DNA from: Deltaproteobacteria bacterium
GTDB lineage: Bacteria; Myxococcota_A; Polyangia; Haliangiales; J016
Length of the DNA: 58,330 nucleotides
NCBI GenBank assembly: GCA_003696105.1
Contig: RFGE01000219.1
Coordinates: 1-58,330, forward strand
Direction of reading: 5' to 3'
A program made the position numbers and the translations under genes. This document shows positions 49,640 through 58,330 of this stretch, in pieces (positions within the stretch are counted from its first letter, which is position 1; every line of letters begins with the position of its first letter). The notes below the pieces were generated by a model that saw nothing but the letters and a program-made list of their open reading frames with translations, searched no databases and was not told where the DNA came from.

Positions 49640-50442
49640 TCAGCGCGGCGCGTCGGCGCCGGCCCACAGCGCGGCGGCCCGTTCGAGGTCCTGCACCGTG
49701 TCGATCTCGCGCCACTGGCCGCGGATTTCGACCGGGTGAATCGGGACGCCGGTGTCGATGAGGTGCTGAAGCAGGTCGGTGAGGTAGGCGGCGCGAAACG
49801 CCGGCGCGCGCATGAACGGCGCGTCTGGCCGGTCGGCGTAGCGCGCCGCCAGTTCGCGCCACGCGTCGCGCATCCGCGCGGCGCCGGCCGCCGACAGCTT
49901 GACCAGCCCGATGAACTCGCCCCACGCGTCGTCCGGGGGCAGCGCGCGTTTGCCCACGCGGCGCACGCGACCGGCCAGGTCGACCTCGGCGACCTCGGCC
50001 TCGTCCAGCGGATGGTCGGTGCGTCCCTCGTAGACGGCGCGGAAGTCGCGGTCGATGACCAGCGCGATGTCGGCCGGCGACGCGATCGCGCGCGCGACCA
50101 CGTCCGCGGTGAACACGATGTCGCTGTAGCTGACGAGCAGAGGCCCGTCGAACTCGTGTTCGGCGCAAAACAGCGACGCGAGGATGTTGTTGGTGCGATA
50201 GTCGGGGTTGTCGACGAACCGGATGCCGCCGCCGAGCGCGGCCGCGCGCGCCTCGAGCACGTCGCCGAGGTACCCGCGCACGACGACGACGTCGCGCACG
50301 CCGTGGGCGCGCAGCGCGTCGAGTTGGCGCGCCAGGATCGGCCGGCCAGCGACCGGCACGAGGCACTTGGGGATGCCGTCCGTGTACGGGCGCAGCCGGC
50401 GGCCCATTCCCGCGGCGACGACGATCGCCTTGCGCGGGCGCG

Positions 50443-50446
<4 letters not shown>
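49640..50446 (-). CDS. Nucleotidyltransferase (LicC/phosphocholine cytidylyltransferase-like)
   Basis: 268 residues, GTG start overlapping the upstream stop (GTGA). The N-terminus [19 protein letters not shown] is the nucleotide-binding loop, followed by [34 protein letters not shown] and [19 protein letters not shown] match the CTP/substrate-binding part of LicC/PntC-type enzymes, and VSYSDIVF carries the metal-binding Asp. [11 protein letters not shown] follows. Such enzymes make CDP-choline, CDP-ethanolamine-like or CDP-polyol donors. Adjacent CDP-alcohol phosphotransferase makes a two-step head-group pathway likely. Product unknown. Confidence 0.85.
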
Positions 50447-51168
<722 letters not shown>

Positions 51169-51344
51169 GCGGCACCGTAGGGTACACGCAGTCGCCCCGC
51201 GCGTGCGCGGGTGTCGGGCGCGCCCCGACGTGCGGCCGCCGCCGGTCACAATCGCTCACCGGTCGGCGTTTTCGCTTGCCGGCGCGGGCCGCGGGCCGGT
51301 AGGGTCCGCCATCGACATACAACCAACGGGAGGAGGGATTTAGG

Positions 51345-54300
51345 ATGCCCGAGCACACGATCCCCGCGTCTCTCATCGAGCGCATTCGCATGGGTCGCGC
51401 CGCCCTGGTCGTCGGGGCGGGACTGGGAATCACGACGTGGAAGCAGGTCCTCGAGCGGATGAACGAGGAGCTGCGCGACGACGAGGCGGCCCACAAGGAT
51501 GTCGCCAAGCTGCTGCACAAGGGCAACCTGACCCGCGCGGCCGGGTTCCTGGCGCGCAAGCTCGGGGAGGCGGCCTGCGACCGGATCGTGCAGGAGGCGT
51601 GGCGCACGCCCGACGCGCTGCCCGAGGTGGCGCGCGCGGTCGCACGGTTGCCGATACGGCAAGTGTGGTCGGCGTTCCCGGGCGATCTGCTCGAGGCGGC
51701 GATGGAGGCGGAACGGCCAGCGGACTGGCCGTCGCCCCGCGTCTACACGTACCGCGACATCGCCGCGATCGATCGCCGGCGCCGCTACGTGCTCAAGCTG
51801 CTGGGCGATTTCGACAGCTACGTGGTGACGCCCAAGTCGGTGCGCGCCGCGCTCGCGGGCCGCCAGGACCTGCGCGACTTCGTCCGCGACCTGTACGCCG
51901 AGGGCGCGCTGGTGTTCGTCGGCTTTCGCTTCGGCGATCCGGACCTGGCCGCGCTGCTCGATCGGGTGTTCGGCGCGCTCGAGCCGCCGCAGACCACCCA
52001 CTACCTGATCGCGTCGGGCGTCGGCCCGGTCACGGTGGACGAACTGTTGGCGGAGCACCACATCGAGGTGGTCAATCTGCCGGGCAAGGGCGCCGACGAG
52101 ACGGCCACCGCCGCGCTGATCGACTACCTCGACGCGCTCGCTTCGGCCTGCGCCGAAGCCGGCATCAGCCTGGCACAGACGCGGCCGGACGCCGACGACC
52201 TCGAGGGCTGGATCGCGCGCCTGGCCGACGATGCGGACGACGCCGAGGCGGCGGCCGCGGTCGCCGCGATCGAGGCGGCCGCGCGCGACGCGGGCGACGC
52301 CGAGCGCTTGATCGAAGTGTTGATGGCGCGCACGGAGGTGGAGCCGGAGCCGGCGCGGCGCGCGCAGCTGCTGCGCGCCGTCGCCGACGCGTTCCAGAAC
52401 CAGATCGGCGACCTCCCGCGCGCATTCACCGCACTCACCGTGGCGCTGCGCGAGGATCCGGCGGACGCCGCGACGATCGACACGCTCGAGGCGCTCGCGG
52501 GCGAGACCGATGCCTGGGCCGAACTCGTCGGCGAAGTCGCCGAGATCGCCGGCGAGGTCGAGGAGGCGGCGGTCGGGGCGGCGCTGTGGGCTCGGCTGGG
52601 CCGCTGGTACGACCTGCATTTGCGCCACTACGACTACGCGGTGGCGGCCTATCGGCACGCGATCAAGCTCGATCCGGATCACCTGGACGCGCGCGCCGGC
52701 GTCGAAGAAGTGTTGCGAAAGCAACAAAAATGGGCCGAGCTGGCCGACGAGATCGCGGCCCACGTCGACCGCGAGCCGGACGTCGATCGCAAGGTGGACC
52801 TGTACCTGTCGCTCGGCGACCTGTACGAGACGCAGCTCGCGTCGTCGGCGCGCGCGGCCGACGCCTACCAGGCGGCGGTCGACCTGGACGACACGAATCA
52901 GGACGCGCTGGCCGCCCTCGAGCGCCTGTACCGGCGCGACGAGCGCTGGGGCAAGCTCGCGACGGTGCTCGAGCGGCGCGCGGAGCTGTTCGAGGCGGCG
53001 GGCGACGCCAACCGCGCTGCGGCCGTGCGCCACGAGCTGGGCACGTTGCGCGCCGAGAAGCTCGGCGACCTGGAAGGCGCGATCGCCAAGTACGAGGCGG
53101 CGGTGGACGCCGACCCGGCGGACGTGAGCGCGCTGCGCGCCCTCGAGGGCCTGTACGAGCGCGCGGGCCGGACGGACGACTACCTGCGCGTGCTCGAGCG
53201 GCTCGTCGACGTCTCGCCCCCGGCGGAGCGGCCGGCGCTGCTCCGCCGGCTCGCCGCGGAGCTGGCCGAGGCCGACGGCGGCGCGGCGCGCGCGGTGGAC
53301 GCCTACGCGCGGCTGCTCGACATCGAGCCCGACGCCGAGGACGCCTACCGCGCGCTCGAGCGGCTGCACCGCGCCGCCGGCGACTGGTACGAACTGGTCG
53401 GCGTCTACGAGCGCCACATCGCCGCGCTGCGCGCGCCGGCGCCGCGGGTCGACCTGTACAACGAAATGGCCCGCGTCTACGAGGAGGAGCTGGCCGATCC
53501 GCACCGCGCGATCGAGGCGCACATGAACGCGCTCACGATCATGGACGACCACCGCCCATCGCTGGTCGCCCTCGCGCGCCTGTACGAGCGGATCGAGGCG
53601 TACGATCGCGCGGTCGACGTGCTCGTCCGGCACGCCGAGCTCGACGGGGCCGGCGGAGCCGAACTGTGGCATGCGGCGGGCGCGATCGCAGCTGACCGCC
53701 TCGACGATCCGGACCGCGCCGAGCGGTTCTTCGAAAAGGCACGCGAGCTGTCGCCGGACTTCTTGCCGGCGGTGCAGTCGCTCGCCCACCTCCACCGGCG
53801 GCGCCGCAACTGGGCTACGGCGCTGCAGCTTCTCCGCGAGGCGGAGGCGCTGTCGCACAACCGGCTGGAGAAGATCGATCTGCTGGCGCAGGCGGCCGAC
53901 ATCGCGGACGAGCAGCTCGAGGATCCCGACGCCGCGCTGGCGCTGCGCCGGCGCATCCTCGAGCTGGACCCGGAGAACGTCGACGCCGGCGCACGCGTGG
54001 CCGATCGGCTCGTCGCGGCCGAGCGGTGGGAGGAGGCCGAGCCGGTGCTCGAGATGCTCGCTCGCCGAGCGGAGGGCGGCGACCGCGTCGAGCGGGCGCG
54101 GCTCGAGGCGTTGCTCGGGCGCGCCTGCGAGCAGCTCGGCAAGACCGACAAGGCGGCTCGGCACTATCGGCTCGCCGTCGAGGCGGACCCGGATTCGCTC
54201 GAGGCGGCGCTGGGATTGGCGTCGATGGAGTTCGAGCGGGCCAAGGCGGCGGGGGTCGAGGACGTCTGGCGCGAGGTGGACCGCCGCTATCGCGAGATCC

Positions 54301-56189
54301 TCGCGCGCCACCGCGCCAATCTCGCCGACGGCCAGGTGGTCGACACCTGGCACCGGCTCGGCGTCGCGGCGCTCGCGCTCGGCGACGACAAGAAGGCGGA
54401 CAACGCGTTCCGTCGCGCGCTCGAACGCGACCCGCACCACCGGCCGTCGCTTCTCCGGGTGATCGAGATCGCCGAGCGGCGCGGCGACTGGAAGGCCGTG
54501 GTCGAGGCCAAGCGCGACCTGGTCGAGGGCGCGCCGGCCGACGAGCGCGTCCGTCTGTTCGCCGACATCGGCGACATCTACGCTCGCGAACTCGACGACC
54601 CGGTGACGGCGCTCGGCGCCTACCTCGAAGCGATCAAGATGGAGCCGGACAACCACGTGCTGCTCCACAAGACGCTCGACATCTACACGCAGCAAAAGCA
54701 GTGGCGCCGCGCGATCGAGACGCTCGGTGCGATCGCCGCGACCGAGCACCACGCGGCGCGCCGCGCCAAATACCGGTACGCGGCCGCGGTCATCGCGCGC
54801 GACGAACTCGGCGACGTCGACTTGGCGGTCGATAGCTTCAACCAGGCGCTCGACGACGATCCGACGATCCCGAAGGCGTTCGATGCGATCGACCGCCTGC
54901 TGTCGGACAAGGGCGACTGGCGAAATCTGGCGCGCGCATACCGCAAGATGCTCAAGCGCGTCGGCGAGGACGCTCCGACCGGCACGCTGCTGAAGCTGTG
55001 GACGCGCCTGGGCGACATCTGTCTGGACCACCTGGGCGACAACGAAGCCGCCATCGCCGCGTACGAGGTCGCCTCGTCGCTCGCGCCCGACGACGTCGAC
55101 CGCCACGAGCAACTCGCCAACCTGTACCTCGAGGCCGGCCACGAGCGGCGCGACGATGCGATCGCGGAGTTGCAGATCCTCGTGCAGGCACAACCGGATC
55201 GCGTCGAGCTGTACCGCGCGCTGTCCAATCTGTACTTCGAGGCGGAACAGTGGGACAAGGCGTACTGCCTGGCGCAGGCGCTCGTGTTTCTCGGCGCGGC
55301 CAACGATCGCGAGCGCGAGCTGTACGAGCGGCAGCGGCCGCGGCAGTTCCAGGTCGCCAAGCGGCGGCTCACCGAGGAGCTGTGGCAAAAGGCGATCATC
55401 CACCCGCGCGAGGATCGCCACGTCAACGCGATCTTCAGCTCGTTGGTGGCGCCGCTCGCGGCGACGACCGCGCAGCCGCCGTCGGCGTTCAAGCTCAACC
55501 CGAGCCGGCGCGCGAACACGCTGTCGGACCCGCACGTCGCCGCCCGTGTGTTCGGCTACGCGGCCAATGTCCTGGCCCTCGATCCGGCGCCGGCACTGTA
55601 TCTGGCGCGGGACGTCGCCGACGGCATCCGCATCGCGAACACGGCGGAAAAGGGCAGGCTTCAGCCGTCGGTGGTCATCGGCCCGCCGCACCTCGACAAG
55701 GACGACGAGCGCGAGCTGGCGTTCGAACTGGGCAAGCGGCTCGCCTACCTTCGACCGGAGCGCTACGTCACCTACGCGCTGCAGACGCTGCCCAGGCTCG
55801 AGGCGGCGTTCCGCGCGGCGCTGAGCGCGGCGGGCGCGGCGGAGATCGAGGGGGAGGTCGAGGCCGCGCAGATGGCGCTGCAGATCAAGAAGTCGGTGCC
55901 GGCGGCGGTGCTCGACCAGGTGTCGGCGATCGCGCGCAAGATGGGCGACCGCGCGGCCAACGGCGTCGTCGCGCACTGGCGGTCGGCGGCGGATCTCACC
56001 GCGAACCGCGTCGGGCTGATCTTGTGCAACGACTTCGAGACCGCCGCTCGGCAGATCGCGACCGAGCCGCCGGGACAGACGACGCTGTCGGCCAAGGACC
56101 GGTTGCGCGACCTGTTGGCGTACTCGGTGTCGGAGGCGTACTTCCAGGTGCGGCGCCACCTCGGCCTGGCGGTGTCGACCGATGCGTAG
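51345..56189 (+). CDS. Giant TPR protein with degenerate SIR2-like N-terminal domain
   Basis: 1614 residues behind a clear ribosome site (GGAGGAGGG, 8 nt before the ATG). Residues about 1-260 resemble SIR2-like domains: ALVVGAGLGITTWKQVLERM, then LLGDFDSYVVTPKSVRAAL, then ALVFVGFRFGDPDLAALLDR. Usual catalytic features are lost: GAGxS reads GAGLG, the His of HGD reads LGD, and no TNYD is seen at WSAFPGD. About 290-1270 are TPR-like repeats of 34-40 residues (DLYETQLASSARAADAYQAAV, VERRAELFEAAGDANRAAAV style) that continue in blocks to about 1300. A conserved globular C-terminal region of about 300 residues follows. The protein should be a large cytoplasmic scaffold; its partners are unknown. 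Confidence 0.9.
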   Translation: MPEHTIPASLIERIRMGRAALVVGAGLGITTWKQVLERMNEELRDDEAAHKDVAKLLHKGNLTRAAGFLARKLGEAACDRIVQEAWRTPDALPEVARAVARLPIRQVWSAFPGDLLEAAMEAERPADWPSPRVYTYRDIAAIDRRRRYVLKLLGDFDSYVVTPKSVRAALAGRQDLRDFVRDLYAEGALVFVGFRFGDPDLAALLDRVFGALEPPQTTHYLIASGVGPVTVDELLAEHHIEVVNLPGKGADETATAALIDYLDALASACAEAGISLAQTRPDADDLEGWIARLADDADDAEAAAAVAAIEAAARDAGDAERLIEVLMARTEVEPEPARRAQLLRAVADAFQNQIGDLPRAFTALTVALREDPADAATIDTLEALAGETDAWAELVGEVAEIAGEVEEAAVGAALWARLGRWYDLHLRHYDYAVAAYRHAIKLDPDHLDARAGVEEVLRKQQKWAELADEIAAHVDREPDVDRKVDLYLSLGDLYETQLASSARAADAYQAAVDLDDTNQDALAALERLYRRDERWGKLATVLERRAELFEAAGDANRAAAVRHELGTLRAEKLGDLEGAIAKYEAAVDADPADVSALRALEGLYERAGRTDDYLRVLERLVDVSPPAERPALLRRLAAELAEADGGAARAVDAYARLLDIEPDAEDAYRALERLHRAAGDWYELVGVYERHIAALRAPAPRVDLYNEMARVYEEELADPHRAIEAHMNALTIMDDHRPSLVALARLYERIEAYDRAVDVLVRHAELDGAGGAELWHAAGAIAADRLDDPDRAERFFEKARELSPDFLPAVQSLAHLHRRRRNWATALQLLREAEALSHNRLEKIDLLAQAADIADEQLEDPDAALALRRRILELDPENVDAGARVADRLVAAERWEEAEPVLEMLARRAEGGDRVERARLEALLGRACEQLGKTDKAARHYRLAVEADPDSLEAALGLASMEFERAKAAGVEDVWREVDRRYREILARHRANLADGQVVDTWHRLGVAALALGDDKKADNAFRRALERDPHHRPSLLRVIEIAERRGDWKAVVEAKRDLVEGAPADERVRLFADIGDIYARELDDPVTALGAYLEAIKMEPDNHVLLHKTLDIYTQQKQWRRAIETLGAIAATEHHAARRAKYRYAAAVIARDELGDVDLAVDSFNQALDDDPTIPKAFDAIDRLLSDKGDWRNLARAYRKMLKRVGEDAPTGTLLKLWTRLGDICLDHLGDNEAAIAAYEVASSLAPDDVDRHEQLANLYLEAGHERRDDAIAELQILVQAQPDRVELYRALSNLYFEAEQWDKAYCLAQALVFLGAANDRERELYERQRPRQFQVAKRRLTEELWQKAIIHPREDRHVNAIFSSLVAPLAATTAQPPSAFKLNPSRRANTLSDPHVAARVFGYAANVLALDPAPALYLARDVADGIRIANTAEKGRLQPSVVIGPPHLDKDDERELAFELGKRLAYLRPERYVTYALQTLPRLEAAFRAALSAAGAAEIEGEVEAAQMALQIKKSVPAAVLDQVSAIARKMGDRAANGVVAHWRSAADLTANRVGLILCNDFETAARQIATEPPGQTTLSAKDRLRDLLAYSVSEAYFQVRRHLGLAVSTDA

Positions 56190-57180
56190 GCCCGCGGGGA
56201 GCGATAGCCGGATCCCGGTCGCGGCGCCGGCTGGCGGCCCGCGCGACCCGCTCGGCCCCGTGCTCGCCTGGTGCGCGGCGCTGTCGGCGCTGGCGACGGC
56301 GGGCGTCGTCGCGCTGGCCTGCGGGGGCGGCGGCGACTCTCCGTGCGGCAATGGCGTGGTCGACCCCGGCGAGCAGTGCGACGACGGCAACACCGACCCG
56401 AACGACGACTGCGACAACAACTGCTTGAGCAACCTGCCGACTCTGCGCGTGCGGTGGGTGTTCAACCGCGACGCGGCCGACCAGTTCGACCAGGACGGCT
56501 GCCTCGACCTCGGCGTGAGTCGGGTCGAGGTCGACATCGTTCACGCGACCGACCCGACCGTCGCGGAGTCGGCCAGCGAGACGTGCAGCCTGCGGCAGGT
56601 GACCTTCCTCGCGCTGCCGCGCGGCGACTACGTGGTGACGCTGCGGCCGGTCGACAGCGACGGCGCGCTGCTCACGCGGGCCCCGATCGAGAACCTCGTG
56701 ACCGTGCGCGAGGACGTCGAGGCCGAGTTCAACATCCCCTACGACCAGTGGGCCCGCGACTACACGGGCACGCTGTACTTCCGCCTCCACTGGGGGCAGG
56801 CGGACGTCGACTGCGCCGCCGCGGTCCCGCCGGTCGTGCAGCAACGGCTCACGCTCGAGCGCGACGGCACGGCGGTGGCGCAGTCGACCGAGCAGGGGAC
56901 GCCGCTGGACGGCTCCGCGCCCGGGCCGTGCCAGTCGCTGGCCGAACCGTTCCCGCAAAGCGCCCTGTCGGTGCCGTGGGGGCCCTACACGCTACACGTC
57001 GAGGGGCTCGACGGTGCGGGAGACGCGCAGTTCGCCGGCGACTTCGACACGTTCGTCGGCGCCGGCGTGAGCAACCCGGAGATGCAGTTCGTCGTGCCGT
57101 CCCTCGCGCCGGACGCCGGCGTGCCGGACGCGGGTCCGGCGGATGCACCGGTGGCCGACGCGGGTGGGCCGGACGCGTGA
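56182..57180 (+). CDS. DUF4215-type Cys-rich exported lipoprotein
   Basis: 332 residues, its ATG 8 nt inside the end of the TPR gene. The hydrophobic segment ends VVALACGGG, a lipobox. The Cys-rich repeat CGNGVVDPGEQCDDGNTDP and DCDNNC is the DUF4215 type. The rest is rich in Asp and Val, with a beta-sandwich-like pattern (LRVRWVFNRDAADQFDQDG, TLYFRLHWGQADVDC), and the tail is APDAGVPDAGPADAP, a Pro-Asp-Ala linker. Overlap with the TPR gene suggests co-translation, so the lipoprotein may be a surface or periplasmic partner of that pathway. Confidence 0.8.
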   Translation: MRRPAGSDSRIPVAAPAGGPRDPLGPVLAWCAALSALATAGVVALACGGGGDSPCGNGVVDPGEQCDDGNTDPNDDCDNNCLSNLPTLRVRWVFNRDAADQFDQDGCLDLGVSRVEVDIVHATDPTVAESASETCSLRQVTFLALPRGDYVVTLRPVDSDGALLTRAPIENLVTVREDVEAEFNIPYDQWARDYTGTLYFRLHWGQADVDCAAAVPPVVQQRLTLERDGTAVAQSTEQGTPLDGSAPGPCQSLAEPFPQSALSVPWGPYTLHVEGLDGAGDAQFAGDFDTFVGAGVSNPEMQFVVPSLAPDAGVPDAGPADAPVADAGGPDA

Positions 57181-57201
57181 ACCTGCGGTACGCTGCGCGC
57201 A

Positions 57202-58330
57202 GTGCAACGACGCGACTCGAACTGGTGTCCGCGCGCGCCGGGGCCGGCCGCGCGGCTGTGGCTTGCGTGTGCGCTGGCCGCCGCGGCCGGCTGTCCGTCG
57301 CCGGCCGGCTCGCGGCCGGCGGGGGCCGGCGGTCCCGCGGCCGACCCGGCGCCGCCCCTCGGGGATCCGCCCGCCGGCGACCCGTCCGCCCCGGGATACG
57401 CGTATCTGACGGCCATCGAGCCGGCGCTGCAGGGCCGGTGGGTGACCTTCCTCGACAACTGCCGGTTGCGGCTGCCGGGCTCGCACCCGCTCAACGACCC
57501 GTCGCTCGAGGCGGCCGTGGAGCTGCAGATCGCGCCGAGCGGCGAGGTGGTCGCGCGCGACCTCACGCGCGCGAGCGGCAACGCCGAATTCGACGAAGCG
57601 GTGCGCGAACTGGTCGAGGACGTGCGCCAGGTCGCGCCGCCGCCGGCCGAGCTGCTGTCGGACGACGGCCGGGCCCACGTGATCTGGCGGTTCGCGCGGG
57701 ACCGGCGCCAGGCCGGCGCGGCCGGGGCGGCGGTCCGCCGGGTCGTGTTCCCACCCGAGCGCGCCGTACCGCTGTGGATCGAACGCGGCGATCTGGCCGA
57801 GGCGGCGCGCCGCGCGGCGACGGCCGCGACCCCCGAGGCGGTCGCGGCGCTGGTGGACGCGGTCGCGGAGGCGGCGGTTCGCGCGGGGCTTTCCGCCGCG
57901 TCGCCGGAGGCGCGGCGATCGGCGGTGGAGGCCGCCGCCGCCGGGCGGGTGCGCGCGGTAGCGGACGTCCTCGTGGCGATGGCGCGCGGCGCGGAGGATC
58001 TCGCGCTGCGCGCGGCGGCGACGGCGGCGCTCGGAGCGGCCGGCGGCGCGGACGCGGTGCCGGTGCTCGTCGAGCTCGTGCGCGAGCCGGCCGACGAGGC
58101 GCAGCGGTTGGCGGCCGCCGGCGCGCTGGCCGCGCTCGGACAGGGCGACCGCGTATGGGAGGCCGTCGCGCCGCGCGTCGCTGCCGGCGGGCCGGACGCC
58201 GCCGGTGCGCTGCGCGCGCTGGCCGCCGCGCCGTCGGTCGCCGCCGTGCCGGCGCTGGCGGCCGCCGTCGCCACCGGGCCGCGCGCACGCCGCGCGCTGG
58301 CCGCCGCGGCGCTCGGCGCGGCGCTGCCCG
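57202..58330 (+). CDS. Lipoprotein with TonB-C-like and HEAT-like regions (3' end outside window)
   Basis: Open frame from GTG 57202 to the window end with no stop, 376 codons. TACGCT (57189-57194) ends 7 nt before the GTG. The hydrophobic segment LWLACALAAAAGC is a lipobox; a Pro/Gly-rich linker follows. Residues about 100-145 (LEAAVELQIAPSGEVVARDL, EFDEAVRELVEDV) resemble the TonB C-terminal fold. From about 190 onward, Ala-rich helical repeats (AVAALVDAVAEAAVRAGL, LRAAATAALGAAGGADAV) are like HEAT or PBS-lyase repeats. The strand is covered by antisense open frames that are shadows. Function unknown. Confidence 0.75.
   Translation, partial: MQRRDSNWCPRAPGPAARLWLACALAAAAGCPSPAGSRPAGAGGPAADPAPPLGDPPAGDPSAPGYAYLTAIEPALQGRWVTFLDNCRLRLPGSHPLNDPSLEAAVELQIAPSGEVVARDLTRASGNAEFDEAVRELVEDVRQVAPPPAELLSDDGRAHVIWRFARDRRQAGAAGAAVRRVVFPPERAVPLWIERGDLAEAARRAATAATPEAVAALVDAVAEAAVRAGLSAASPEARRSAVEAAAAGRVRAVADVLVAMARGAEDLALRAAATAALGAAGGADAVPVLVELVREPADEAQRLAAAGALAALGQGDRVWEAVAPRVAAGGPDAAGALRALAAAPSVAAVPALAAAVATGPRARRALAAAALGAALP

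Noticed and set aside
51345-56189. Antiphage defence island around the SIR2-TPR gene
   Set aside because: No restriction, CBASS, Thoeris, retron or phage-like genes are nearby, and catalytic residues of the SIR2-like domain are missing.
51246-56537. 1763-codon antisense open frame opposite the TPR gene
   Set aside because: The TPR frame has regular repeats and a ribosome site. The antisense frame is Arg/Leu/Val-rich shadow of GC3-rich codons; the same holds for 29205-32558, 22385-25930 and 36943-39453.

Overview
This is a very GC-rich (visibly about 70% or more) chromosomal window that looks like a myxobacterium or close relative (Myxococcota / former Deltaproteobacteria). The reasons are the mix of many exported lipoproteins with repetitive Pro-Asp-Ala linkers and DUF4215-type Cys-rich motifs, several sigma54 activators (one with an FHA domain, one with TPR/GAF/PAS domains), a membrane Ser/Thr kinase with two kinase domains, response regulators fused to PATAN/DUF4388 modules, a CheA/CheW pair, PilZ proteins and a giant TPR protein. 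No rRNA, tRNA, CRISPR array or intact insertion sequence was seen. Taxonomy is an inference from gene content only.

Layout. 1-3246: end of a capsule-export-like protein, a family 2 glycosyltransferase and a DUF3943 protein. 3298-6956: a signalling block (histidine kinase, REC-PAS-sigma54 activator, single-domain response regulator, LuxR-type regulator). 6973-11929: mostly exported or lipid-anchored proteins, including a beta-propeller gene split by a 170-bp element with terminal inverted repeats, and a von Willebrand A lipoprotein. 12286-16311: divergent trehalose genes (GH15 hydrolase; fused trehalose-6-phosphate synthase/phosphatase). 16363-18299: dicarboxylate/amino-acid symporter, an unlisted 57-residue very basic protein and a PilZ protein. 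18329-20716: two kappa-GST-like thioredoxin-fold proteins divergent from selD, whose active-site residue is encoded by an in-frame UGA (selenocysteine). 20805-24775: a small unknown protein behind a palindrome and a TTGACA promoter, a PQQ-type propeller lipoprotein, and RNase R. 24787-29084: CheA hybrid, CheW and a REC-PATAN regulator. 29391-32480: the double-kinase protein. 32527-36934: PEGA protein, redoxin without its cysteines, SCP2 protein, PilZ, YchF GTPase, cyclic-nucleotide-binding protein. 36958-40498: an SppA-type peptidase fused to a predicted beta-barrel, then an RluA-family pseudouridine synthase. 40521-45978: two divergent sigma54 activators and a second REC-PATAN regulator. 46171-49443: acyl-CoA desaturase and exported proteins. 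49640-51168: a cytidylyltransferase-like / CDP-alcohol phosphotransferase pair. 51345-58330: a 1614-residue protein with a degenerate SIR2-like head and TPR array, a DUF4215 lipoprotein, and an open-ended TonB-C/HEAT-like lipoprotein cut by the window end.

The most striking window-wide signal is at gene starts. About 19 of the ~46 genes have a TAnnnT hexamer (TATAAT, TACAAT, TATAGT, TACGAT and so on) ending 5-10 nt before an ATG or GTG, usually with no Shine-Dalgarno sequence. That is the arrangement expected of a -10 element driving a leaderless mRNA. At several divergent pairs the two start codons are only 23-30 bp apart and the opposed -10 boxes overlap or abut. Genes that do have a Shine-Dalgarno sequence (for example 7512, 11929, 29084, 51345) lack a -10 in that position, so two start modes seem to coexist. 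Candidate novelties are this compact bidirectional promoter architecture, the SIR2-TPR protein, the barrel-SppA fusion and the 170-bp element.
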